Shown here piece by piece: positions 26,460 to 35,106 of a stretch of DNA of 64,000 nt (its first letter is position 1; the number at the start of each line of letters is the position of its first letter). Under the pieces are notes generated by a model. The model was not told the origin of the DNA. It did no database searches and saw nothing but the letters and a program-made list of their open reading frames with translations. The stretch is from Haliscomenobacter hydrossis DSM 1100 (GTDB lineage: Bacteria; Bacteroidota; Bacteroidia; Chitinophagales; Saprospiraceae). The position numbers and the translations under genes are program-made. The stretch lies in the NCBI RefSeq assembly GCF_000212735.1, contig NC_015510.1, positions 2,816,315 through 2,880,314 on the forward strand, read 5' to 3'.

Positions 26460-26507
26460 CTCCGCAGCTACCATTTAGCATAATTAATACAAAAATTTCA
26501 TCTTAAC

Positions 26508-26526
26508 GCAGCTTCGCTGCTTTTTT
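26508..26526 (+). terminator. short hairpin with T-tract after the permease
   Basis: GCAGC, loop TTC, GCTGC, followed by six T, about 50 bases after the stop at 26459. The stem is short, so an intrinsic terminator is plausible but weak. The much longer inverted repeat at 26530 follows immediately. Confidence 0.4.
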
Positions 26527-26529
26527 ATA

Positions 26530-26654
26530 AACACGACGACACGACGGTACGACGACACGACGATAGCTACCGCTACAACCCAACGCTAGGCGTTGGAACA
26601 CTCAACGCGCAGCGTTGAGGACGTCGTGTCGTCGTACCGTCGTGCCGTCGTGTT
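26530..26654. repeat. 33-bp inverted repeat enclosing two smaller hairpins
   Basis: Arms 26530-26562 and 26622-26654 (built from ACGACGAC / CGTCGTGT units around GGTACG) pair with one mismatch. The 59-base loop holds a 7-bp hairpin (26580-26596, CCAACGC-TAG-GCGTTGG) and an 8-bp hairpin (26601-26619, CTCAACGC-GCA-GCGTTGAG). Together they could form a three-branched RNA or cruciform. The remainder of the gap to 26870 shows no gene. Confidence 0.85.
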
Positions 26655-26869
26655 AAAAGATTTGGCGAAGCCGAATCCCATTATTCGTTGTGTTTATACT
26701 GTACACCTACGTACAATACTTGTCACAAAACCGTACACTTTTGAGTTTTTCCTCGAAGTAATTTTTTGACAACCAACAACTTAACTTCTTAGGCATGATT
26801 TGTGAGGTTGAAATCCAATACCAATCGTACACAAGCGAAGGATTTTCAATCATTTAACACCCGACCTCT

Positions 26870-29329
26870 ATGTTTTCCAACCTCTTCAAACTTGCCTGGC
26901 GGAATTTGTTGAAAAACAAAAGTATCTCGGCCATCAATCTGCTTGGTCTCAGTGCCGGATTGACGGCTGCTTTGTTGATTTTCCAATACGTGTTGTACGA
27001 ACGCAGCTACGACTCCTTTACGGATCATGCCGATCGGGTCTGGCGTTTGCAAATCGACAAAACCACCAAAGGGGCAATAGAGTGGCAATCCGCAACCTTT
27101 TTTCCTGCCTTTGGGCCTACCATGAAAAAAGATTTTCCGGAGATAGAAGATTTTTGTCGCCTCATCGATGCCGAGACCCTATTGGCCAATGAAACCCGTA
27201 ACATTCGTTTTGCCGAAAAAAAGGGCTATTACGCTGACCCAGCCACGCTGGATATTTTAGGGGTAGAATTGCAGCAGGGCAACCCGGAGACGGCGCTAAG
27301 CGGACCAGATAAAATTGTATTGTCTCAAAAAACGGCCCAAAAATATTTTGGTGTGGAAAATCCGCTGGGCAAAATCCTGACGGTTCCCGACGCCGATTTC
27401 CCCAGAAAATATGAGGTGACTGGCGTATTTGAAGATTACCCCACCAACTCCCATTTGATCCTTGACTACCTGGTATCTTATAGCACCCTGGGCAATATTT
27501 TGCGCATGTCGGGTGACACCAGCAATGCTACCGAAACCGCCTGGGGCTGGTACGATTTTTACATCTATTACAAATTGCGACCCGATGCGGATGCTAAGGC
27601 ACTGGAAGCAAAACTGCCCGCCTTTTGTGACCGCTACATGAACAATGAGGAGCGCCTGAAGTTGGCCAGCGTTCGTTATGACGCCTTTTTGACGCCCTTG
27701 CGGAGTATTCACCTCGAATCTCATGTCAACCAGGAGGCGGAAGTCAATGCCGATGGGCAGGGGGTTAACTTTTTGTACCTCATCGCTTTTTTTGTGCTGG
27801 CCATTGCCTGGGTCAATTTTATCAATCTTTCTACAGCACGTTCCATGGAGCGGGCAAGGGAAGTCGGTGTACACAAGGTATTGGGGGCTTTCAAACGACA
27901 ATTGGTTGCTCAGTTTATGACCGAAAGTTTTGTACTAAATTTGGTTGCCGTGTTAATTGCGCTCGGGGTAACCTGGGTGATGATGCCCACTTTTGGGCGT
28001 TTGGTGGAGCGCGATTTTAGTAGCATGGGCTTATTCAGTTCGCTCAGTGGGCAGTTGTGGACTACTTTTGGGTTGACCTGCCTGGTGGGTGTGGTACTTT
28101 CAGGTTTGTATCCTGCTTTTGTGTTGTCGAGTTACCAGCCGATTGCAGTGCTGAAAGGTGGGTTGAAAGGAAACCCCCGAGGCAATTGGTTGCGCAAAGG
28201 GCTGATCGTATTTCAGTTTGCTGCATCCATTGCTTTGATGGTAGGTACCGTGGTGGTGTTGCGCCAACTCAACTACATGCGCAATCAACCACTCGGTTTT
28301 GAGGTCAAACAAACCATGGTCTTGGAAGGGGTACAAAGCCTACAAGACAGTGCCTACACCAGCGCCTATTCCGCCTTCAAACAGGAACTCTCACAAATCC
28401 CGGGCATCCAGGGCGTGACTGCCAGCAGTACCGTGCCCGGCAATGAAATATATTGGACCAATTCTTTTTACCGGGCGGGCCAGGATGCAACCACTGCATC
28501 ACGAATTACCATGTACCGCATGGCTTGTGATTATGATTTTTTAAAAACCTACAACATCCAGGTGCTGGAAGGACGAGCTTTCGACCCAAAATTTGGCGAG
28601 AATAACCGGACCATACTCCTCAATGAATCGGCGGCCAAAGACCCGGGCTTTGCCTCTTCAGGTGAGGCCGTGAATGCCTACCTGATGGCAGGTACCGACT
28701 CCCTCAAAATCATCGGGGTAGTCAGCGATTTTCATCAGGAAGGACTACAAAAAGTAGTGATGCCCATGATGATCAGTTACCGGGAAGGCATGCGCAATTT
28801 TTATTCGGCCAAAATTGAAAGTCGGGATTATGGGGCAACCATCGGCTCGATACAAGCGCTTTGGGCCAAACATTTCCCCGCCGATCCCTTTGATTATTTC
28901 TTCCTGGATGACCATTTCCAAAAGCAGTACCGTTCGGATATCCTGTTTGGGCAAGTATTTGGATTTTTTACCCTGTTGGCCATTTTGGTAGCTTGTTTGG
29001 GTTTGTTTGGACTGGCCTCCTATCAGGCCCTGCAACGCCGCAAAGAAATTGGCATCCGTAAGGTATTGGGTGCTACCACTACCCAGGTGACCAGCTTGCT
29101 GGCCAAAGATTTTGTCCGCCTGGTGCTGGTTTCAATTCTGCTTGCTGTGCCAATTTCGATGTACATCATGCAAAAATGGCTGGAAAACTTTGCTTACCGT
29201 ACCAATATTCCCTGGTGGGCCTTTGTGCTGGCAGCGGTAGTGGCAGTGATGATTGCGGTGCTGACGGTGAGTTTGCAAAGCATCCGGGCGGCATTGGCCA
29301 ATCCAGTGAATGCCCTACGGAGTGAATAG
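26870..29329 (+). CDS. MacB/FtsX-type ABC transporter permease
   Basis: An 819-residue permease without prefix domain or PadR gene, closest in layout to the copy at 1350. It begins MFSNLFKLAWRNLLKNKSIS with the first transmembrane helix at about 20-42. The first FtsX module carries ERAREVGVHKVLGAF, with H where the paralogues have R, and the second has RRKEIGIRKVLGAT. It ends ALANPVNALRSE. The 410-base gap and inverted repeat upstream suggest its own transcription unit. Partner ATPase and substrate are unknown. Confidence 0.9.
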   Translation: MFSNLFKLAWRNLLKNKSISAINLLGLSAGLTAALLIFQYVLYERSYDSFTDHADRVWRLQIDKTTKGAIEWQSATFFPAFGPTMKKDFPEIEDFCRLIDAETLLANETRNIRFAEKKGYYADPATLDILGVELQQGNPETALSGPDKIVLSQKTAQKYFGVENPLGKILTVPDADFPRKYEVTGVFEDYPTNSHLILDYLVSYSTLGNILRMSGDTSNATETAWGWYDFYIYYKLRPDADAKALEAKLPAFCDRYMNNEERLKLASVRYDAFLTPLRSIHLESHVNQEAEVNADGQGVNFLYLIAFFVLAIAWVNFINLSTARSMERAREVGVHKVLGAFKRQLVAQFMTESFVLNLVAVLIALGVTWVMMPTFGRLVERDFSSMGLFSSLSGQLWTTFGLTCLVGVVLSGLYPAFVLSSYQPIAVLKGGLKGNPRGNWLRKGLIVFQFAASIALMVGTVVVLRQLNYMRNQPLGFEVKQTMVLEGVQSLQDSAYTSAYSAFKQELSQIPGIQGVTASSTVPGNEIYWTNSFYRAGQDATTASRITMYRMACDYDFLKTYNIQVLEGRAFDPKFGENNRTILLNESAAKDPGFASSGEAVNAYLMAGTDSLKIIGVVSDFHQEGLQKVVMPMMISYREGMRNFYSAKIESRDYGATIGSIQALWAKHFPADPFDYFFLDDHFQKQYRSDILFGQVFGFFTLLAILVACLGLFGLASYQALQRRKEIGIRKVLGATTTQVTSLLAKDFVRLVLVSILLAVPISMYIMQKWLENFAYRTNIPWWAFVLAAVVAVMIAVLTVSLQSIRAALANPVNALRSE

Positions 29330-29341
29330 AAAGATATAGTA

Positions 29342-29428
29342 TTCTCCCCCGCAGATCACGCAGATTTACGCAGATTTTTTTCATAAAAAACCATCTCTGC
29401 GTAAATCTGCGTGATCTGCGGGGGAGAA
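29342..29428. repeat. 33-bp perfect inverted repeat, CGCAGATTTACGCAG type
   Basis: Arms 29342-29374 and 29396-29428 are perfect reverse complements with a 21-base loop. The core is CCCGCAGATC-A-CGCAGATTTACGCAGA. The left arm begins 13 bases after the permease stop. A relative at 49481-49570 has the same core with G in place of A and the matching C in its other arm. The rest of the gap to 29634 contains no gene. Confidence 0.9.
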
Positions 29429-29633
29429 ATAATAAAAAATATACTCCATTGCAAGTGGGGGCTAAAAATTCATACAATAAAAATATAATCATCGTATATT
29501 GCATAATCGTGTGATAAATCATACTTTCCCCCCTCTTCTGTAAGATAAAAATAAGCTATAACGGTCTACTTCTCAATAGTCAAGGTCTCAACGAGACTCC
29601 TTGAAAGTTTCATCTATTCCAAAACTATACAGT

Positions 29634-30125
29634 ATGAAAAAAATCATTTTCATCGTGGCTGCTTTTTCGTTGGCGGGGAGCATTCGGGGCCAAACGCTGG
29701 AGCGCTCGGTGCTCGGTGCAGCGGGCAAAGTAGATGTCGGCAAAACCATGCAATTAGAATGGACCCTGGGTGAAGTGGCCGTCCGCCGCTACACCCACCC
29801 GGGAGGCGAAATCAATGAAGGCTTTCACCAGCCCTACCTTGCAGTAGAAAGAGACGAAAAAAGGACTACCGAGGACCAGCGTTTTTCCGTTTTTCCTAAC
29901 CCTACTGGAGCCGATTTGTTTGTACAGGCAAAACTCAGTACCAGTGAACAGGTGCAATTGAAACTGATCGACTCAGCTGGCAGGCTGCTCTTGCCCGTTC
30001 GCAGATCAGGACACATCGTGAATGAACAATTGGATTTAAAGCACATACCCGCTGGACATTACTATCTACTGGTGACCAATGCCCGGGGTAAACTGCTCCA
30101 TTCGGCCAAAATACTCAAGCAATAA
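29634..30125 (+). CDS. small exported protein with T9SS type A sorting domain
   Basis: A 163-residue protein from ATG 29634 (MKKIIFIVAAFSLAGSIRGQ, signal peptide); an upstream frame start at 29601 only adds non-signal sequence. Residues 20-75 form a short domain (TMQLEWTLGEVAVRRY, then GEINEGFHQPYL). Residues 85 to the end match the type IX secretion sorting domain: FSVFPNPTGADLFVQ, LKLIDSAGRLLL, and the final IPAGHYYLLVTNARGKLLHSAKILKQ. It should be exported across the outer membrane and surface-attached or released. It is likely co-transcribed with the gene at 30159, 33 bases away. Confidence 0.85.
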   Translation: MKKIIFIVAAFSLAGSIRGQTLERSVLGAAGKVDVGKTMQLEWTLGEVAVRRYTHPGGEINEGFHQPYLAVERDEKRTTEDQRFSVFPNPTGADLFVQAKLSTSEQVQLKLIDSAGRLLLPVRRSGHIVNEQLDLKHIPAGHYYLLVTNARGKLLHSAKILKQ

Positions 30126-30158
30126 TCCCATCACTTAACACCCAAAACTTCGTAGACC

Positions 30159-32573
30159 ATGAAAAAAATTATCTTATACTTTACTGCTATGTTGCTGTGC
30201 AGCTATGCTGTTCAAGCACAACAAATCAAAGGCCTCCCCGGCATGAATTATCAGGCCGTAGCGCGGGATGCATCTGGAAAATTGCTTGCCAATAAAACGA
30301 TTTTTTTACGCGTCAACCTCTTGTCTGAAGGGCCTGGCGGCCAGGCCGTCTATTCAGAAGTACACCAGGTAAGTACCAGCGCAAATGGACTCTTTAACCT
30401 GGTGATTGGGCAAGGGGATGCGCAAGGTGCTACTTTTAAGGAAGTACCGTGGGCGGAGAAAAACATTTGGCTCGAACTGGCGCTTTCCGAAGGAAAAAAA
30501 GAAGCATTCTCCGTCATTGGTGCCAGTCAATTGCTGGCCGTTCCATATGCTTATCACGCCGGATCAGCGGAGACTCTGCACATTCACGAAGACAACGAAA
30601 AAAGTATTTGTAGTCGGGCTGCCTCGGGAATGCCGTTTTGGACGGTTTACGGCAACGATAAACTAACCGATGAATGTCATTTTATCGGAACGACGGTTGA
30701 TGAAGACCTAGTTTTTAAAACCAACAACGTCGAAAGAATGCGCATCCTGGCTGCTGGGGACATCAATATGCCGGGTAACTTGTTCATCAAAGGCAACCTC
30801 AAGGTTGAGGGCGATGGTACGTTTTTTAACCTGACCGCTAAAAACGATTTGACCGTACAAGGCAATGGTGCTTTTTCCAACCTGACGATAGCGAATGACG
30901 TGGCGGTGGGAAAAAATGCCAGCGTTGGGGACACGCTGAACGTAGGTAAACATGCCATCACCAAAACCTTACAGGTCAATGAAACGGCTACGGTGGAGGG
31001 TCAATTGAATGCCAATGGTCGCCTGGTTGTAGATGGTGGCGCGGATGGCAGCCAAAGCAAGCAGGAAAGTTACCCACTCCTGGTCAAAGGCAGCAGTCAG
31101 GGCATTGCCATCGAAGTCGTCCCGACTACCACCAACAACCTGGAATCAGGGCGGGGCAACAACTATGTGTCCTTTTGGAAAAATGGAGAAATGACCGGCC
31201 GGATCGAAGGCATGAACACTGGTGATCTTGACCCTACTGGTCTGGTGAGCCTGATCACCAAAATGGTCAGCGACCCACCCGCCGGGATTGCCTACAAGTT
31301 TGGTGAGCTGGTCATTAATCTCTTGCCCAAAGTGGATGTGAATGCCAGCCTCGACCCTTTTGGGGTCGATGTGGATGTTACCCTGCCCAACCTCAATCTG
31401 GACAATCCTTTCAGCAGTTTGCCCAATAGCTTGCTGGAATACATCGAAAATCCAACTGGCGGCCCGGCCAGTTTCATTTATAAAAACATCTTTGAACCCA
31501 TTGCTTGTGACCCACAGACCGGGCTGTTTACGCAAGGGGTAGGGCCTGAAGCTGCCAACAATTTCAAAGCCCAGATTTTTTCAGACTACACACTGGATAT
31601 TCTCACCAATTCCATCACAGTTTTTGGTTCGATTGTACAAACCGTAACCAGTGCCGCCAGTGTACTGGACCCTGAAGACATTTTTAGCGATGGTCTGGAT
31701 TTGGTGATCGACATTACCAATTTGACCCTGGTGGCTACGTATGCAGATTTGAGTTTGGGGGTGGCTTTTGAATCCGGCTCGGGTGACTATGCCGAATGGC
31801 TGCCTCGCATCGATCCCTCCGAAACCATGAACATTGGTGACGTGGTGGGGGTAAATGGCGGCAAAGTTTCCAAAAAATTCAGCCAGGCGGAACGGTTTAT
31901 GGTCGTGTCGGCCTCCCCGATTGTACTGGGCAATATGCCAAGCAGCAAGGAGGGCGAAAAGAATTCCGAAAAAATTGCCTTCATGGGTCAGGTGCCCGTA
32001 AAGGCGCGTGGGGTTGTACACATTGGTGATTACCTGCTGCCTTCCGGGGAAGGTGATGGTTTGGCAATTGCTGTTGCCCCGGATAAAATGAAAGCGCGTG
32101 ATTTCAAGCGCATCATTGGCGTAGCCTGGGAAGCCGCGGATGGCAGTGAATTTTTTAAATTGATCAATACTGCGGTTGGGCTCAATCAAAACGATACGGG
32201 TAAGTTGATCGAAGAAATGCAAATGGTGATCAACCAAATGCAAAAGGCGATCCAGGAGATGAATCCGAACTATCAGGCACACCTATTTGAGGTGGGTGAA
32301 CCCACAAAATTGGCTAAACCCGCCACACCGGATTTTACGGTTTCCAGTACTCACCCCACCCAAATCGACACGTATTTTGATGGAAAAACCTACCCAAACC
32401 GCCAGGAAATGCTGCAAGATGTGAAAAAAGCGCTGGTGGAACGGGCGAACATCAATCTGGAAAAGTATCCGCTGGTGGCGTATATCTTTGACCACCCAGA
32501 GAAAGCTGGTGAGTTGGCGAATTATTACAACCAGGTGAAGGAGAGGGTGAGCCAGCTGGCAGGGAAGAAATAA
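30159..32573 (+). CDS. large exported protein with MNYQAVARDASG N-terminal domain
   Basis: An 804-residue protein with a signal peptide (to about 21, AQAQ). Next comes a domain common in exported Bacteroidota proteins: GMNYQAVARDASGKLLANKTIFLRV up to LLAVPYAYHAGSAE (about 27-135). Residues 205-300 contain short beta-repeat stretches (GNLFIKGNLKVEGDGTFFNLTAKNDLTVQGNG) like trimeric or fibre-type beta-helices. A hydrophobic/amphipathic middle (400-560), a peptidase-like or intein-fold-like turn region and a helical C-terminus (MQMVINQMQKAIQEM) follow. There is no T9SS domain at the C-terminus. Probably a surface fibre or cell-envelope protein. Function unproven. Confidence 0.7.
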   Translation: MKKIILYFTAMLLCSYAVQAQQIKGLPGMNYQAVARDASGKLLANKTIFLRVNLLSEGPGGQAVYSEVHQVSTSANGLFNLVIGQGDAQGATFKEVPWAEKNIWLELALSEGKKEAFSVIGASQLLAVPYAYHAGSAETLHIHEDNEKSICSRAASGMPFWTVYGNDKLTDECHFIGTTVDEDLVFKTNNVERMRILAAGDINMPGNLFIKGNLKVEGDGTFFNLTAKNDLTVQGNGAFSNLTIANDVAVGKNASVGDTLNVGKHAITKTLQVNETATVEGQLNANGRLVVDGGADGSQSKQESYPLLVKGSSQGIAIEVVPTTTNNLESGRGNNYVSFWKNGEMTGRIEGMNTGDLDPTGLVSLITKMVSDPPAGIAYKFGELVINLLPKVDVNASLDPFGVDVDVTLPNLNLDNPFSSLPNSLLEYIENPTGGPASFIYKNIFEPIACDPQTGLFTQGVGPEAANNFKAQIFSDYTLDILTNSITVFGSIVQTVTSAASVLDPEDIFSDGLDLVIDITNLTLVATYADLSLGVAFESGSGDYAEWLPRIDPSETMNIGDVVGVNGGKVSKKFSQAERFMVVSASPIVLGNMPSSKEGEKNSEKIAFMGQVPVKARGVVHIGDYLLPSGEGDGLAIAVAPDKMKARDFKRIIGVAWEAADGSEFFKLINTAVGLNQNDTGKLIEEMQMVINQMQKAIQEMNPNYQAHLFEVGEPTKLAKPATPDFTVSSTHPTQIDTYFDGKTYPNRQEMLQDVKKALVERANINLEKYPLVAYIFDHPEKAGELANYYNQVKERVSQLAGKK

Positions 32574-32588
32574 TTTATTTAGTCACAA

Positions 32589-32664
32589 ATTTTGCAAACA
32601 TATGCATCATTCTGAACTTTTGAATGTGTTCAAAAGTTCAGAATGATGCATATGTTTGCAAAAT
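32589..32664. repeat. 36-bp perfect inverted repeat, 4-nt loop
   Basis: Arms 32589-32624 and 32629-32664 are perfect complements (core GCAAACATATGCATCATTCT) with loop TGTG, starting 16 bases after the stop of the preceding gene. It is the longest perfect stem in the window. A strong hairpin would form in RNA in either direction. There is no T-tract typical of intrinsic terminators. Confidence 0.9.
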
Positions 32665-32798
32665 GATATAAATTGCACTTATGAATGCACAACCAATAGA
32701 CTAATCTCCTACAATCTAAACTTCTGGTAATGAGCGATCCAAGAAAAAAAATATTCTATGGCCGATTATATGACGAAATAGAAGTTTATCTTGGCGGC

Positions 32799-32806
32799 TA
32801 TAGGGA
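32799..32806. repeat. left target-site duplication of the IS
   Basis: TATAGGGA directly precedes the left inverted repeat and recurs at 34164-34171. The base before both copies is C, so the duplication could be 8 or 9 bp. Confidence 0.85.
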
Positions 32807-34163
32807 GGGTGCGGCTCTAATTTGATGTACAATTAGGCTCTAATTTGATCGTAAAAGGCCCAGAACTGTTCCCAGCGCCCCCTTGTACAGACGAGTTCTC
32901 TAATCAACAGCATATCTTGTACTTTATGGAGATGCCATCGCATACCTGAACCGCTCAAGCGTTGTTTGGCCAGGACTTTGCAGGCTGCCTCAGTAACTCC
33001 TGATCCAATCGGGAAGCCGTTTTTGAGGAATCGGCAGTAGTCCATTCGTTTAAGGTTGTTACTCAAGTAGGTGAGGTTGTCCAATAATACCTGCGGCGGA
33101 TGCTCACCATATTCTTTTTGTTTGGCTTGGAGCTCTCTGAATAAAAAAACCGCAGCTTTAGGTCGGTGTTTCAAGTCATGACAGGCTTCATCCAGCCACT
33201 TCTTACGTCGTTCCTCGTTTGGTTCCATCGCCACACTCACCTCGCTGAGGTGCTCAGTGGCATGGTAAAAATCCAGAACCTGCTCAGTTGTGCATCCATT
33301 GAGGTAAGTCCAGTTATTGGCTGCTCCATCGGCCAAGCCAACATACTTGGCTGATGGGAATAAGGCTTTAATTTCCTCTACCTCTTTGTTCATGACCCGA
33401 TCAAAGCCTTCTTTACCCTTTTCGGGGGCACACGCTTTATAAATGGTATGAAGGCGATCTCCAGTTTTGTTGTACAAACTAATCGTGCCGCACATCGTTT
33501 CTCGATACCCCTGACCAATAATCGGTGTCGTCGTCCCATCTCGGCTGATCGCCACACACTTTACTACCTCTTTTAGCTCAGGTAAATCATATGACCACTC
33601 CATCTCTTTGTCCCAGGCGATCAGACCTACCTCACTCCCTATTTTTTGTACCAATTTCCGACTAATGCTTCGATGATGGTGCATTGCCATGTCCTCGCAG
33701 ACCCGCGATGCGGCTAATTGAGCGTATTTCCAACTCACCATTTTACTCAGATACGGCGTGCAATTTCCGCCAACTACCCTTGCCCCTACTTCTAATGGAA
33801 CGTATATTTTTCCTCCCCGACTCCGCTGGTAAACATGGCGACTAATGCTTACTCGACCCCAGGCGGTTTCGTAGTTTTTTTTTCCTCACCCCGACTACTC
33901 AGCTTTTCGTTGTTTACGATAATGCTTTCTCCTCCCGTATCGAAGCTTTTCAGCGATAGTTCGCTCGCTAGACGACCCGCCTCTGATAACGCCGCCGCTA
34001 TCTGCTCTTCTTGCTCCAGCATGCTCCCTTCTGGTTTAAAATTGAAGGTGATGCTTATACTCCCGTCTGATTCTATTTTGTATGACTTTTCCATCAGCCT
34101 TTTGTTCTTGGATCACAAAATACTATTTTTATTCTTTCTCTACATCAAACTAGAGCCGCACCC
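32807..34163 (-). mobile_element. ISKra4-like insertion sequence, complete
   Basis: A 1357-bp element bounded by imperfect inverted repeats starting GGGTGCGGCTCTA (left 32807, right complement ending 34163), 22 of 23 bases matching, and flanked by TATAGGGA duplications. It carries one transposase in two frames on the minus strand. A 14-bp subterminal direct repeat (GGCTCTAATTTGAT at 32813 and 32836) marks the left end. Clean ends and duplication suggest a recent insertion. Confidence 0.85.
32833..34094 (-). CDS. ISKra4-family transposase, two frames joined by -1 frameshift
   Basis: The first frame (34094-33849, 81 residues, MEKSYKIESDG) ends shortly after an A9 run (plus-strand T9, 33875-33883). 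The -1 frame continues without a stop through YETAWGRVSISRHVYQRSRGGKIYVPLE into the main domain. That domain includes GLADGAANNW, LDFYHATEHL and the family's C-terminal block GSGVTEAACKVLAKQRLSGSGMRW. Slippage at A-AAA-AAA would yield a fusion of about 420 residues, the usual size for the family. ATG at 33741 could start a 302-residue C-terminal product. The stop lies in the left subterminal repeat. A sequencing or mutational frameshift is the alternative. Confidence 0.8.
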
Positions 34164-34171
34164 TATAGGGA
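34164..34171. repeat. right target-site duplication of the IS
   Basis: TATAGGGA immediately after the right inverted repeat. It carries the codons TAT AGG GA that resume the interrupted gene in frame. Confidence 0.85.
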
Positions 34172-35051
34172 ATGGTTCAACCAATATTTTTTTCTTATTG
34201 AAATTTATGATAAAGAAGATTCAACATTTTATTATATTGAAGTTGACAGACTTTTTATGTCAATTAATGACGAGTCTGGGCCTATTTTAGCGTTTATTAA
34301 TACGAGTGAAGCAAAAGGTGGCTTAAATGATCCTAAGCATCACACTACTGAGATATTTAAAAAATTCAACAATAGGACCCTAAAAAGAGATGATTTTAAA
34401 ATTTACTCATTGAAGTCTTATTTTGACAGAAATCCAAATCCAGAAGATCCATTTATTTCTAATAAAATGAAATTATTAAAATTAAAAATGAATGAATTTA
34501 GCTTAACAAATATGTTATACGCACCTTTTCCACTAATTGGCCTTAATTCCATTTATGGCAGTATTCATCTCTTATTTGAACCGTACAAAAATGACCCTTA
34601 CGAAATAAGAATTGATAGTTTATTTTCAAGCCTAACGAAAATTTTTTCAAACATATTTGATAAATTGTATGCTGAAATAATGATCGAAACAAATCAATTG
34701 GACTATACAAAACTACAAGAAGAGGCCTGTTTGCACCCATTTTTGTTAGAATTCGACTATCCTAAATATTATCTAACAAAAATAAACGAGGGGAGGAAAA
34801 TAATTAACAACCACAAGAAAGAATCAACTTCAAATGAATTCAACCTATCAAACATACAACATTTAATATCTATTGGAAAAACAGACGAAGTATTAAGCAT
34901 TCTTGAAAAATATTCACATCAAAAAAAAGACCAAGATTTAAATAATAGGTTAATTGTAATTGAATCTAATTTCAGACAAATACAAAGAGATTATGCTACG
35001 GGAATAATGAGTTTAGACGAATACTATACAAGAGAAGCAAAAATAAAATGG

Positions 35052-35090
35052 GGAATATTAACACTATTGAACCAATAGTGTTAATATTCC
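35052..35090. terminator. 18-bp perfect hairpin spanning a stop codon, between convergent genes
   Basis: Arms 35052-35069 and 35073-35090 (GGAATATTAACACTATTG and its complement) with loop AAC. The stop codon of the EAD11 gene (35076-35078) lies inside the right arm, and the S9 peptidase gene ends at 35107 on the other strand. Likely a bidirectional transcription-end structure, though no long T-run follows. Confidence 0.6.
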
Positions 35091-35106
35091 TCTAGAACAG
35101 AAACCC

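Larger units (their letters stand above)
32730..35078 (+). pseudogene. EAD11-containing conflict-system gene interrupted by an insertion sequence
   Basis: The ATG at 32730 opens a frame (MSDPRKKIFYGRLYDEIEVY, then LGGYRE) cut by the IS at 32807. Removing the IS and one target-duplication copy joins TATAGGGA to ATGG in frame and continues unbroken to 35078, giving a 327-residue protein. Its middle (about 120-190: LYAPFPLIGLNSIYGSIHLLF) is GAF-like in feel. The last 75 residues (ISIGKTDEVLSILEKY, then IVIESNFRQIQRDYATGIMSLDEYYTREAKI) closely resemble Effector-Associated Domain 11, an adaptor found in bacterial conflict and death-signalling proteins. The gene is far more AT-rich than its neighbours, implying horizontal origin. 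A downstream start (34257) could still yield an N-terminally shortened protein. Confidence 0.75.

Noticed and set aside
26530-26654. ACGAC-rich arms as a CRISPR or VNTR locus
   Set aside because: The two blocks are reverse complements of each other around one loop, not direct repeats with spacers.
33849-34094. Separate 81-residue gene upstream of the transposase
   Set aside because: It is in the correct position and in frame, through a -1 step at the A9 run, to be the N-terminus of the ISKra4-like transposase.
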